From Pseudomonas sp. CFII64 (GTDB lineage Bacteria > Pseudomonadota > Gammaproteobacteria > Pseudomonadales > Pseudomonadaceae), in contig NZ_ATLO01000047.1 in the NCBI RefSeq assembly GCF_000416235.1, positions 124,001 to 188,000 on the forward strand: a stretch of DNA of 64,000 nucleotides, in the 5' to 3' direction. Positions within the stretch are counted from its first letter, which is position 1. Every line of letters begins with the position of its first letter. A program made the translations under genes and the position numbers. A model generated the notes under the pieces. That model worked only from the letters and a program-made list of their open reading frames with translations. It searched no databases and was not told the origin of the DNA. Below are positions 25,975 through 34,914 of the stretch, one piece after another.

Positions 25975-28080
25975 GTGAACCCGGTAATCAAGAAATTTCA
26001 ATTCGGTCAATCGACCGTAACCCTCGAGACTGGCCGTATTGCCCGTCAAGCTTCGGGCGCTGTATTGGTCACCGTTGACGACGACGTCACCGTTCTCGTG
26101 ACTGTGGTCGGCGCCAAGACAGCAGACCCAAGCAAAGGCTTCTTCCCACTTTCCGTGCACTACCAGGAAAAAACCTACGCTGCAGGTAAAATCCCTGGTG
26201 GTTTCTTCAAGCGTGAAGGCCGTCCTTCCGAGAAAGAAACCCTCACTTCGCGACTGATCGACCGTCCGATCCGTCCGCTGTTCCCAGAAGGTTTCATGAA
26301 CGAAGTGCAGGTTGTCTGCACCGTCGTTTCGACCAGCAAGAAAACCGATCCGGACGTCGCTGCGATGATCGGTACTTCGGCTGCGCTGGCTATTTCCGGT
26401 ATCCCGTTCGACGGCCCTATCGGTGCCGCGCGCGTTGCTTTCCACGAAAGCACCGGCTACCTGCTGAACCCGACTTACGAGCAACTCAAGGCGTCGAGCC
26501 TGGACATGGTCGTTGCCGGTACTTCCGAAGCGGTGCTGATGGTTGAATCCGAAGCCAAAGAGCTGACCGAAGACCAGATGCTGGGCGCCGTGCTGTTTGC
26601 TCATGACGAGTTCCAGGTCGTGATCAACGCCATCAAGGAACTGGCTGCCGAAGCTGCCAAGCCTACCTGGGCCTGGGTCGCCAAGCCTGAAGCCACTGCG
26701 CTGCTGGCCGCTATCCGTTCCGAGTTCGGCGACGCGATTTCCCAGGCTTACACCATCACCGTCAAGGCCGACCGTTATGCGCGCCTGGGTGAACTGAAAG
26801 ACCAGATCGTTGCCAAGCTGTCCGGCGAAGAAGGCCAGCCGACTTCCAGCGAAGTCAAAGCTGCTTTCGGCGAAATCGAATACCGCACCGTGCGCGAGAA
26901 CATCGTGAACGGCAAGCCGCGTATCGACGGTCGCGACACCCGCACTGTACGTCCGCTGAACATCGAAGTCGGCGTTCTGCCAAAGACCCACGGTTCGGCT
27001 TTGTTCACCCGTGGCGAAACCCAGGCTCTGGTCGTTGCAACACTGGGCACTGCCCGTGATGCACAGCTGCTCGATACCCTGGAAGGCGAGAAAAAAGACC
27101 CGTTCATGCTGCACTACAACTTCCCGCCGTTCTCGGTGGGCGAGTGTGGTCGTATGGGCGGCGCTGGTCGTCGTGAAATCGGTCACGGCCGTCTGGCGCG
27201 TCGTTCGGTTCAGGCGATGCTGCCTGCCGCCGACGTGTTCCCGTACACCATCCGTATTGTTTCGGAAATCACCGAGTCCAACGGTTCCAGCTCCATGGCT
27301 TCGGTCTGCGGTGCTTCCCTGGCACTGATGGACGCTGGTGTGCCGATGAAGGCGCCGGTTGCCGGTATCGCCATGGGCCTGGTTAAAGAAGGCGAGAAAT
27401 TCGCCATCCTGACCGACATCCTGGGTGACGAAGATCACCTGGGCGACATGGACTTCAAGGTAGCCGGTACCGCCAAAGGTGTTACCGCGCTGCAGATGGA
27501 CATCAAGATCAAAGGCATCACCGAAGAAATCATGGAGATCGCTCTGGGCCAAGCCCTGGAAGCGCGCCTGAATATCCTTGGCCAGATGAACCAGATCATT
27601 GGTCAGTCGCGTACCGAGCTGTCGGAAAATGCTCCGACCATGATCGCGATGAAAATCGACACCGACAAAATCCGTGACGTTATCGGTAAAGGTGGCGCGA
27701 CCATCCGTGCGATCTGTGAAGAGACCAAGGCTTCGATCGACATCGAAGACGACGGCTCGATCAAGATCTTCGGCGAAACCAAGGAAGCCGCTGAGGCAGC
27801 ACGTCAGCGCGTTCTGGGTATCACCGCAGAAGCGGAAATCGGCAAGATCTACGTCGGCAAGGTTGAGCGCATCGTCGATTTCGGCGCATTCGTCAACATC
27901 CTGCCGGGCAAAGACGGCCTGGTGCACATCTCCATGCTGAGCGACGCTCGCGTAGAGAAAGTCACCGACGTGTTGCAGGAAGGTCAGGAAGTCGAAGTAC
28001 TGGTGCTGGACGTGGACAACCGCGGCCGTATCAAGCTGTCGATCAAAGACGTTGCCGCAGCAAAAGCATCGGGCGTCTAA
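25975..28080 (+). CDS. pnp: Polyribonucleotide nucleotidyltransferase (PNPase)
   Basis: Phosphorolytic 3'-5' exoribonuclease and degradosome component; with Hfq and Crc it also influences sRNA stability in pseudomonads. 701 residues from GTG 25975 (NPVIKKFQFGQSTVTLE). Two RNase PH domains (about 1-230 and 300-545, with FPPFSVGECGRMGG and GRREIGHGRLA), then KH (about 555-610, RDVIGKGGATIRAI) and S1 (about 620-690, VERIVDFGAFVNI). A terminator follows 28 bases after the stop. Confidence 0.98.
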   Translation: MNPVIKKFQFGQSTVTLETGRIARQASGAVLVTVDDDVTVLVTVVGAKTADPSKGFFPLSVHYQEKTYAAGKIPGGFFKREGRPSEKETLTSRLIDRPIRPLFPEGFMNEVQVVCTVVSTSKKTDPDVAAMIGTSAALAISGIPFDGPIGAARVAFHESTGYLLNPTYEQLKASSLDMVVAGTSEAVLMVESEAKELTEDQMLGAVLFAHDEFQVVINAIKELAAEAAKPTWAWVAKPEATALLAAIRSEFGDAISQAYTITVKADRYARLGELKDQIVAKLSGEEGQPTSSEVKAAFGEIEYRTVRENIVNGKPRIDGRDTRTVRPLNIEVGVLPKTHGSALFTRGETQALVVATLGTARDAQLLDTLEGEKKDPFMLHYNFPPFSVGECGRMGGAGRREIGHGRLARRSVQAMLPAADVFPYTIRIVSEITESNGSSSMASVCGASLALMDAGVPMKAPVAGIAMGLVKEGEKFAILTDILGDEDHLGDMDFKVAGTAKGVTALQMDIKIKGITEEIMEIALGQALEARLNILGQMNQIIGQSRTELSENAPTMIAMKIDTDKIRDVIGKGGATIRAICEETKASIDIEDDGSIKIFGETKEAAEAARQRVLGITAEAEIGKIYVGKVERIVDFGAFVNILPGKDGLVHISMLSDARVEKVTDVLQEGQEVEVLVLDVDNRGRIKLSIKDVAAAKASGV

Positions 28081-28108
28081 TCTGCGGATTAGCTGAACGA
28101 TGAAAGAG

Positions 28109-28131
28109 GGACCCTTCGGGGTCCTTTTTTT
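28109..28131 (+). terminator. Intrinsic terminator of the nusA-pnp operon
   Basis: GGACCC-TTCG-GGGTCC stem followed by seven T. Strong, with a stable UUCG tetraloop. Confidence 0.93.
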
Positions 28132-28289
28132 ATGAACGCAATTAAAGACTTAGAGAATTCGTGCCCGCGACCGTCGGAAACATGCAACTTGCACGCGCTG
28201 TAGATGACGAACGGGCAATCTGCACGATTCCAGAAAATCGACGTTTTTATAAAGTATTGATTTATATAGGGTTTATGGTTGGCCGAGGG

Positions 28290-28306
28290 TTGGCACAGCG
28301 ATTGCG
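28290..28306 (+). promoter_or_regulatory. Sigma-54 (RpoN) promoter of the BON-domain gene
   Basis: TGGCAC, five bases, TTGC (28291-28305), with exactly ten bases between the -24 GG and the -12 GC. It gives an expected transcript start about 50 bases before the gene. A palindrome TGCAA-C-TTGCA at 28183-28193, about 100 bases upstream, is a candidate activator site; no CbrB-like TGTTAC/GTAACA pair or clear NtrC site was found. Confidence 0.8.
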
Positions 28307-28370
28307 ATATATACCGTAACCCTGCTGCCACTTGCTGGCGCAGATTTAGAGAAAAACAGGAGTTACTCGT

Positions 28371-28724
28371 ATGAAGAAGTTTGCTATCGCTGCTGCTACC
28401 GCCACTGCCCTGACTCTGACCATGGCTAACGCTGCTTTCGCACAGACCACGACTCAAGCTCCGATGGTCCTGGCAGCCAACACCACGACTCAAGAAGTCA
28501 AAGAAGACACTTCTGATACCTGGATCACCACCAAAGTCAAAGCAGACCTGCTGACTGAAAAAGGCATCCCAGGTTCGGACATCAAGGTTGAAACCAACAA
28601 AGGCGTGGTTTCCCTGTCCTCCATGGTTAAAGTGACCGACGCTCAGAAAGCTACTGCTGTCGCGATCACCAAGAAAATCAAAGGCGTTAAAGACGTCTCG
28701 GCTGCCGGCCTGAAAGCTGAGTAA
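28371..28724 (+). CDS. Periplasmic BON-domain protein
   Basis: 117-residue secreted protein. A Sec signal peptide covers about 1-24 (MKKFAIAAATATALTLTM... ending ANAAFA before Gln). Residues about 48-115 form one BON domain (DTWITTKVKADLLTEKGIPG, IKVETNKGVVSLSSMV, GVKDVSAAGL), related to OsmY/Kbp proteins that bind lipid or envelope surfaces. AGGAG lies upstream of the ATG. A sigma-54 promoter precedes it and a terminator follows, so it is a single-gene unit. Role likely envelope stress, but not shown. Confidence 0.85.
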   Translation: MKKFAIAAATATALTLTMANAAFAQTTTQAPMVLAANTTTQEVKEDTSDTWITTKVKADLLTEKGIPGSDIKVETNKGVVSLSSMVKVTDAQKATAVAITKKIKGVKDVSAAGLKAE

Positions 28725-28825
28725 GCAACAGACATGCGCTGAACGTTATACAAGCAGTCGCCGTCCGCAAGGGCGATGACTGACTGATTGAAGGTTCATG
28801 CGACGACCACAAGGATGTGGTCATT

Positions 28826-28856
28826 AAAGGCCCCGGCGTTTACGTCGGGGCCTTTT
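28826..28856 (+). terminator. Intrinsic terminator of the BON-domain gene
   Basis: AAAGGCCCCG / CGGGGCCTTTT with a 10-base loop. A smaller hairpin GACCAC / GTGGTC (28805-28822) precedes it. Confidence 0.9.
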
Positions 28857-28876
28857 CTATTGTGGAATACAGCCCG

Positions 28877-29000
28877 TTGGAGCGAGCCTTGCCCGCGATT
28901 CGACCATGGAACGACTGTAGAAGCGACCGTAGGAGCGACCGTAGGAGCGACTTCAGTCGCGAGCCACTCAATTGCCCTCCCGGCCAAAGCCGGTCCCACA
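28877..29000. repeat. Composite REP cluster A
   Basis: Ordered parts: TTGGAGCGAG-C-CTTGCCCGCGA; three tandem 12-base units GTAGGAGCGACC (28917-28952, first with one change); the palindromic GCGACTTCAGTCGC; then CAATTGCCCTCCCGGC-AAAGCCGGTCC. The same parts in the same order recur at 50359-50519. It fills the 3'-to-3' gap between the BON gene and the DUF2845 gene. Confidence 0.8.
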
Positions 29001-29022
29001 AAGCCTCCAGCGGTGTGTTTGT

Positions 29023-29340
29023 TCACCGCTGCCGCTGACTCTCGATCCTCACCAGCCGACCCCCTTCAAAGCGTAAATACTGGTACATGCCGTGGTCAGG
29101 GCCGTAGATCCATTCTTCGACTCGCACCTCTTCAGATCTGCGGTACGTGCTGTTGAAGGTTTCCTTGCTGCCGATGACGTCCTGACTGACCGGAACGCCG
29201 CACTTCTGCTGCCCCTCGAACGCCCGGTCGCCAACACTGATCAACTGGCTGCCGCAACGCAGCGACGAAGCCTGCGCCGCGCAGGTCAGCGACAGCAGGC
29301 CCACGCCGAGTAGAACGCGTAGAGTGAAAGAAGTGGTCAA
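29023..29340 (-). CDS. DUF2845 domain-containing secreted protein
   Basis: 105 residues with a signal peptide (about 1-24, cut after AQA). The mature part is a DUF2845-type domain with two cysteines (SLRCGSQL and QQKCGVPV) that could form a disulfide, then a YRRSEEVRVEEWIYGPDHGMYQYLRF segment typical of the family. Function unknown. It starts three bases after the DUF748 gene stop, so the two are likely an operon read right to left. Confidence 0.85.
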   Translation of the reverse strand: MTTSFTLRVLLGVGLLSLTCAAQASSLRCGSQLISVGDRAFEGQQKCGVPVSQDVIGSKETFNSTYRRSEEVRVEEWIYGPDHGMYQYLRFEGGRLVRIESQRQR

Positions 29341-29343
29341 GGT

Positions 29344-32310
29344 TTACTCGCTATCCAGATGCAGTGGGCTGATCACGGTGCCATTCTTCTGCGCTTCGCC
29401 CAAGGAGGCGTCGACGAAATACACGCGCTCATCGGCCAGCTTGCCTTTGTCGACCAGATAATCCTTGATGCTGCTCGCCCGTTCCTGGCCCAGTTCGCGC
29501 AGCAAGGTGTCACTGCCGCTCCAGAACTTGAGAATCTCGTCACGCATGACCTTGGAGCGCTCTTCCTTGCCCAGGTCGACCCACTGCGCCAATGGCTGTT
29601 TCTTCAGGCGGGCGCGGTAGATGCCTTCGAGCATCGGGGCTTTTTCGCTTTCCGGCACCTCCACAAGCGAAGCCTGGGCGGGGACTTTATCGCCCCGACG
29701 CTGGAGGATCTTGTAATAGGTGTACTGATATTCGCGTTCCAGGCGCGCCTGGGCAATCAAAGGACCGTCAGCGCTGGCCGCAGCGGTGCCTTCGATCTCA
29801 AGACGCAAGGCCGGACGCTCCTTGAGCGCCGCTGAGAGCTTGTCCAGGGCCTTTTGTGCATCGCCACTTAACTCGCTGACGCCTGGCGCGAACGACACGC
29901 TACCGAGGTCCTCGGAGCCTCCGCCGCTGACCAGCCCGCCAATGAACTTGAACGGCGCGGTCGCGGCGCGCACTACCAGATTGCGCAGGGTCTGCCAGAC
30001 AATCGGCATGACGCTGAATTGCGGGTTGTTCAAGTCACCGGAAACCGGCAGCTCAATGGAGATCTTGCCCTCGGTATCCTTGAGCAGCGCGATCGCCAGG
30101 CGAATTGGTAGGTCCATCGCGTCCGGGCTGTCGACCTTTTCCCCCAGCTGCAATTGCTCGACCACTACCTTGTTCTCCGCCTGCAGCTGGCCTTTGGTGA
30201 TCTTGTAATGCAGGTCAAGATTGAGTCGACCCTTGCGAATGCGATAGCCGGCAAATTTCCCGGAGTAGGGCGTCAGCGTGGTGAGTTCGACGCGCTTGAA
30301 ACTGGTCGCGATATCCAGCGCGGCCATCGGGTCGAAAGGATTGAGGCTGCCCTTGATGGTCACCGGCGCGTAGCGATCCACTTTGCCGTTGATGTTGACC
30401 GTGGCGGGTTTGGACTGGCGATTGTCCAGCGTGCCGATCTGGCCATTGAGCTGCTGGATGGCGGTGGCGAAGTTGGGGGTCAGGCTGAAGTCGGCAAAGT
30501 TGGCCGAGCCGTCATTGATGTTGACCTCGCCAACACGAATCCCCAGGGGTTTTTCTTTGCTCGCACTCGCCGTGGTCTTGGCTGTCGGGGTTTTATCCGC
30601 CGGCTGCGGGATCAGCAAATCATCAACGTTGGTGGTGCGGTCATCGTTGATCATGAAGCGCGCGTAGGGTTGCGCCAGGTTCACTTTGGCAATGTTCAGG
30701 CTGTCGCCGTGCTCATAGTTCAGCCCTTCAAGCGTCAGCTGCTGCCACTTGAGGAAGTCCCGCTGTTTCAGCGTATCGAGTGTATGCAGTTGGTCCACCT
30801 GCGCCTTGCCGTCGATGCTGAACGCCAGCGGCTCGGTGTTTTTCAGGTTGACCGCCAGGTCGCTGCCGAGCATGCCGCTGCGCAATTCAAGGCGGATGAA
30901 CGGGCTGATGTAAGCCTGGGCGACGCGCAGGTCGATGTCCTTGGTGGTCACTTGCAGTCGCGCGCTGACCGGGTTCAGGTTCACGTCGCCCGCCGCGGTG
31001 AGATTGCCTTGCTTGCCGACGCCGGTATCCAGCTTGAGGGTGAAGGGCGATTTATTCAGGCTGTCGAAGTTCTGCACGTCCAGATTCAGCGGGCCGACAT
31101 CAATGGCCACCGGCTCTTTCGGCACGCGGTCGGCCAGGTGGATTTGATAATCGCGCAACTGCACATCCTTGAGCAGCACCTGCCATGGCTTGGAGGCCGT
31201 TGCCGGTTGGGCTTCGGCTTGCGCTTGCGCAACGGCTGGCGCGCCCGGTTCCGGGGCCTTTTCATCCACCGCCGGGGCCTTGGCGGGCTGTGGCGCCGCT
31301 TTGCCTGGCTGGCTGGCGAACAGTTTCTGCCAATCCAGCTGGCCGTCGGCTTCGCGAGCGGCCCAGGTTTCGAGCTTGCTGCTGCGGATTTTGCCGACGC
31401 TGACCAATTGTTTGGCCAGATCCACCGATGTCTCGCTCACATCCAGGCGCTGCAGGCGCACCAGCGGGCGGCCGTCAGGCGCATTGATCGCAAACGGCGC
31501 CACGCTCAGCGCCAGGTCGGTCAGCTTGAGCTCGGTGTCCTTGGACAGATTCAGTGTGTAGGCAGTGCTGAAATTCAGCACGCCGTCCTGCAACGCCAGC
31601 GGCAAGGCGTCGCGCACATACGGCCACCAGACTTTCATCTTGCCGTCGGTGATTTTCAGTGTGCCTTCGGACGTGATCGGCACCAGGCTGATCCGCCCGA
31701 CCCAATCGATCTGGCCGCCTTCGGGACCCGCCGCGACGAGGGTCATGTCGGCGTTGTCTTCCGGGAGGGTGCTGAGGTTCTTCAGCTCGAAGTTGAGCTT
31801 GTCGTAGAGGAATTCGATGGGTTCGCTGGGGCGCAGGTCCTGGAAATGGACAAAGCCGTCCGCCAGTTTGATCTGGTCAATACGCAGCGGGAAGGGCTTG
31901 CCGGGCGGTTCATCTTGCACCGGTTCGCTGGGCGGCAGCTTGAACAGCTGGGCCAGATTCAGCTTGCCCTGCTTGTCGAACAACAGCTCGGTCTTGGGTT
32001 TGAGCAGCTCCACGGCCTGCAAATGCAGGGCGCGGGTCCAGAGGCTGTCGATCTGCAGGTTGGCATACAGCTTTTCGAAACCGACCTGTTCTTTACCGGG
32101 CGCGCCGATATTCAGGCCCCACAGCGTCACTTCCAGGCTGAACGGATTCAGCTCCAGGCGTTCAATGCGGGCCGGAACAGTGGCGTAATTCGCCAGTTGC
32201 TGGTTGGCGATACGCAAAGCAACGCCGGGGAGAATGAGAAAGCCCAGTACGGTATAGAGGCCGAAGACCACCAGTAGGGCGCCAATCGCGCGTTTCAATC
32301 CTTTGTACAT
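29344..32310 (-). CDS. DUF748 domain-containing AsmA-like protein
   Basis: 988 residues from ATG 32310 (MYKGLKRAIGALLVVFGLY); a GTG 15 codons earlier is possible but adds a charged stretch before the membrane anchor. One N-terminal transmembrane segment (about 7-28), then a very long beta-rich periplasmic region of AsmA/DUF748 type, and near the C-terminus an OmpA-like stretch (FAPGVSELSGDAQKALDKL, LRLEIEGTA). AsmA-like proteins are thought to bridge the envelope and move phospholipid; for DUF748 this is inference. Operon with the DUF2845 gene. Confidence 0.85.
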   Translation of the reverse strand: MYKGLKRAIGALLVVFGLYTVLGFLILPGVALRIANQQLANYATVPARIERLELNPFSLEVTLWGLNIGAPGKEQVGFEKLYANLQIDSLWTRALHLQAVELLKPKTELLFDKQGKLNLAQLFKLPPSEPVQDEPPGKPFPLRIDQIKLADGFVHFQDLRPSEPIEFLYDKLNFELKNLSTLPEDNADMTLVAAGPEGGQIDWVGRISLVPITSEGTLKITDGKMKVWWPYVRDALPLALQDGVLNFSTAYTLNLSKDTELKLTDLALSVAPFAINAPDGRPLVRLQRLDVSETSVDLAKQLVSVGKIRSSKLETWAAREADGQLDWQKLFASQPGKAAPQPAKAPAVDEKAPEPGAPAVAQAQAEAQPATASKPWQVLLKDVQLRDYQIHLADRVPKEPVAIDVGPLNLDVQNFDSLNKSPFTLKLDTGVGKQGNLTAAGDVNLNPVSARLQVTTKDIDLRVAQAYISPFIRLELRSGMLGSDLAVNLKNTEPLAFSIDGKAQVDQLHTLDTLKQRDFLKWQQLTLEGLNYEHGDSLNIAKVNLAQPYARFMINDDRTTNVDDLLIPQPADKTPTAKTTASASKEKPLGIRVGEVNINDGSANFADFSLTPNFATAIQQLNGQIGTLDNRQSKPATVNINGKVDRYAPVTIKGSLNPFDPMAALDIATSFKRVELTTLTPYSGKFAGYRIRKGRLNLDLHYKITKGQLQAENKVVVEQLQLGEKVDSPDAMDLPIRLAIALLKDTEGKISIELPVSGDLNNPQFSVMPIVWQTLRNLVVRAATAPFKFIGGLVSGGGSEDLGSVSFAPGVSELSGDAQKALDKLSAALKERPALRLEIEGTAAASADGPLIAQARLEREYQYTYYKILQRRGDKVPAQASLVEVPESEKAPMLEGIYRARLKKQPLAQWVDLGKEERSKVMRDEILKFWSGSDTLLRELGQERASSIKDYLVDKGKLADERVYFVDASLGEAQKNGTVISPLHLDSE

Positions 32311-32418
32311 GTGAGGCGTCGTCTTTCTATATCGGAGGTCCTTTGAGTATGGCACGCCAATCTGGTTCCGAAGGTGACGCCTTTTGTACTTGTAGGAAGT
32401 CTCTGAACGCTGTGTGGC

Positions 32419-33435
32419 TTAAAGCTGGAGGATCAACGTCTTGAGCGGCGGCTGATTGTCCATGGACGGGAAGTCCTCGGCCGGCGGCATGATCTGCCAC
32501 TCACGCACCGGGCGACCGGTCTTGGTCGCGCAGCGCAGCACCTGTTCACGCCAGTCTTCCATGCTGACTTTTGCCAGATTGTTGCAGCAGATCAGCACGC
32601 CATTGTCTGCCGTGGTCAGCAGCGCGGGCTTGAGCAGGCTTTGATAATCGCGCAGCAGATCGACCGTGCCGAAAGCGCTTTTCGCCCAGGCGGGCGGGTC
32701 GAGCAACACCAGATCGTACTGGCGCTGATCCAGCTTCACGTAGTCCGGCAGCTTGTGCCCACGGCGCTGAGCGATAGGCAGCCCGGCCATTTGCCGGATT
32801 GCGGGGAAATAATCGGACTGGATGAATTCCATCTTCGGCAACTGCGGGTTGAGCGCGCCGTTTTCACGGCCGACGGCAAGATTGCCCTCGGCAAAATCCA
32901 GATTGCAGACTTCCCTTGCACCGCCCGCTGCAGCGCTCAAACCGACGCCGCAGGTATAGGCGAACAGATTGAGCACGCTTTTGCCTGCGCTGTGCTGCTT
33001 GACCCAGCCGCGCGTGTTGCGCAGGTCGAGGAACAGCAGCGGATCTTGCCCGGCATGACGCCCGCGTACGCGGTAATTCAGACCCCATTCGTGACCGATC
33101 AGGTCTTGCAGCGCTGCGTCTTCAGCCTGGTAGACAGCGTCGTCCCGGTCGATTCGGGAATTGCCTTGTGACCGGTCGTTGTAGACCAGCAGTGTGTCGA
33201 GGTTCAGGCGCGTATTGATCGTGGCGTGCAGTTCCAGCAGCGCGTCACGCTCAAGGCGGGTGTGAAAGCTTTGCACCAGCAATTGCGGGCCGTAGCGGTC
33301 GATGGTCAGGCCGCTGGCGCCTTCCTGGCTGCCGTGGAACAGCCGATAACAGTCCGTGCTCTGTTGATGCAGTTGGGCCAGCAAGGATTGGCGGTTATCG
33401 AGGGCGACGCTTAGCGCCTGAATCAAGGAAGACAT
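32419..33435 (-). CDS. RlmI-type class I SAM-dependent methyltransferase
   Basis: 338 residues from ATG 33435 (MSSLIQALSVALDNR); the frame is open 24 codons further but without conservation-like features. The C-terminal Rossmann domain has the SAM motif VLNLFAYTCGVGLSAA, an acidic second motif CNLDFAEGN and the catalytic-type LVLLDPPAWAKS. These resemble RNA m5C methyltransferases of the RlmI/YccW group, but no clear N-terminal PUA domain is seen, so the substrate is uncertain. Confidence 0.85.
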   Translation of the reverse strand: MSSLIQALSVALDNRQSLLAQLHQQSTDCYRLFHGSQEGASGLTIDRYGPQLLVQSFHTRLERDALLELHATINTRLNLDTLLVYNDRSQGNSRIDRDDAVYQAEDAALQDLIGHEWGLNYRVRGRHAGQDPLLFLDLRNTRGWVKQHSAGKSVLNLFAYTCGVGLSAAAGGAREVCNLDFAEGNLAVGRENGALNPQLPKMEFIQSDYFPAIRQMAGLPIAQRRGHKLPDYVKLDQRQYDLVLLDPPAWAKSAFGTVDLLRDYQSLLKPALLTTADNGVLICCNNLAKVSMEDWREQVLRCATKTGRPVREWQIMPPAEDFPSMDNQPPLKTLILQL

Positions 33436-33515
33436 GCAAAGCGCCTTGGGCTGGAATGGGCGCGGCAGTTTATCAGGTAAGTGATGTGGGGAGAGATCGC
33501 TGAACAAGGCGCAAT

Positions 33516-33572
33516 CCCGTAGGACCGGTTTAGCCGGGAGAGCGTTCTCCCGGCTAAAGCCGGTCCTACGGG
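33516..33572. repeat. REPIN: 57-base near-perfect inverted repeat
   Basis: Two REP arms face each other: CCCGTAGGACCGG then TTTAGCCGGGAGA on the left, and TCTCCCGGCTAAA then GCCGGTCCTACGGG on the right, around a 4-base loop. Arms differ by one missing C. It lies between two minus-strand genes and could act as a transcriptional stabiliser or weak terminator. Confidence 0.85.
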
Positions 33573-33592
33573 AAGAGCACTGGCGCTAATGT

Positions 33593-34771
33593 TTACCGCG
33601 CCAACGCCAGTGCAACCCCTTGCCCGCCGCCAATGCACAAGGTCGCCAGACCTTTTTTGGCGTCGCGCTTGATCATTTCATGCAGCAGGGTCACCAGCAC
33701 GCGGCAGCCCGATGCGCCGATCGGGTGGCCCAGGGCGATTGCGCCGCCGTTGACGTTGACCTTGGCCATGTCCCAGCCCAGTTCCTTGCCGACCGACAAA
33801 GACTGTGCCGCGAAGGCTTCGTTGGCTTCGATCAGGTCCAGTTGCTCGATGGACCAACCGGCTTTGTCCAGGCAGCGGCGGGTGGCGCTGACCGGGCCGA
33901 TGCCCATGATCGCCGGGTCGACGCCCGCGTTGGCATAGGCCGCGATCCGCGCCAGCACCGGCAAGCCGAGCTGTTCGGCCTTGGCGGCGCTCATCAGGAT
34001 CACGGCTGCGGCGCCGTCATTGAGGGACGAGGCGTTGCCCGCTGTGACGCTGCCGTCTTTCTTGAAGGCAGGCTTGAGCTTGCCCAGCGACTCGGCGGTC
34101 GTTCCAGCGCGCGGCTGCTCGTCAGTGGCAAACGCAATCGGGTCGCCTTTGCGCTGAGGGATCAGGATCGGCGTGATTTCCTCGACGAAGCGCCCGCCTT
34201 CGATAGCGGCCACGGCTTTCTGCTGGGATTGCGCAGCGAAGGCATCCTGCGCTTCGCGGCTGATTTCGTATTGGTCGGCGAGGTTCTCGGCAGTGATGCC
34301 CATGTGGTAATCGTTGAAGGCATCCCACAAGCCGTCGCTGATCATGGTGTCCACCAGCGTGCTGTGGCCCATGCGCAATCCGGTGCGTGCGCCCGGCATG
34401 ACGTAGTTGGACAGGCTCATGTTCTCCTGGCCGCCGGCGATGATCACGTCGGCATCGCCGCAACGAATCGCCTGGGTTGCCAGATGCAGCGCTTTGAGGC
34501 CCGAGCCGCAGACTTTATTGAGGGTCATGGCCGGAACCGCAAACGGCAGGCCCGCCTTGATTGCCGACTGCCGCGCGGGGTTTTGCCCGGCGCCGGCGGT
34601 GAGAACCTGGCCCATGATCACCTCATCGACTTGCGCGCCATCAAGGCCGGTCTGCGCCAACAACTGGCGGATGACGGCCGCGCCCAGATCGACAGCGGAA
34701 ACATTTGCCAGGGAACCCTGGAAACTTCCGACAGCGGTACGAGTGGCGGCAACGATAACGACGTCTTGCAT
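33593..34771 (-). CDS. Acetyl-CoA C-acetyltransferase (thiolase)
   Basis: Condenses or cleaves acetoacetyl-CoA / short beta-ketoacyl-CoA. 392 residues from ATG 34771, which has GAGGA eight bases upstream and opens MQDVVIVAATRTAVG; an ATG five codons earlier is less well placed. The acylated Cys lies in LNKVCGSGLKAL near 88; the second active-site elements are NVNGGAIALGHPIGASG and CIGGGQG at the C-terminus. Likely biosynthetic thiolase of the AtoB/PhaA type. No partner fatty-acid genes are adjacent. Confidence 0.93.
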   Translation of the reverse strand: MQDVVIVAATRTAVGSFQGSLANVSAVDLGAAVIRQLLAQTGLDGAQVDEVIMGQVLTAGAGQNPARQSAIKAGLPFAVPAMTLNKVCGSGLKALHLATQAIRCGDADVIIAGGQENMSLSNYVMPGARTGLRMGHSTLVDTMISDGLWDAFNDYHMGITAENLADQYEISREAQDAFAAQSQQKAVAAIEGGRFVEEITPILIPQRKGDPIAFATDEQPRAGTTAESLGKLKPAFKKDGSVTAGNASSLNDGAAAVILMSAAKAEQLGLPVLARIAAYANAGVDPAIMGIGPVSATRRCLDKAGWSIEQLDLIEANEAFAAQSLSVGKELGWDMAKVNVNGGAIALGHPIGASGCRVLVTLLHEMIKRDAKKGLATLCIGGGQGVALALAR

Positions 34772-34914
34772 GGCGCGGATCCTCATTTTTGTTAGGGTTT
34801 TACGTCGGGACTGATGCAGCGGTCCCGAGTCGTTGTGATGAAGAGGCCCATGTTGTCACACAAATGGCGGGCGCTTCCATTCCAGAACCGACCAGTATCC
34901 GTTTTGGCTTGTGA

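Noticed and set aside
28736..29156. Short plus-strand frames between the BON gene and DUF2845
   Set aside because: They run through the terminator and the REP cluster and have no conserved features.
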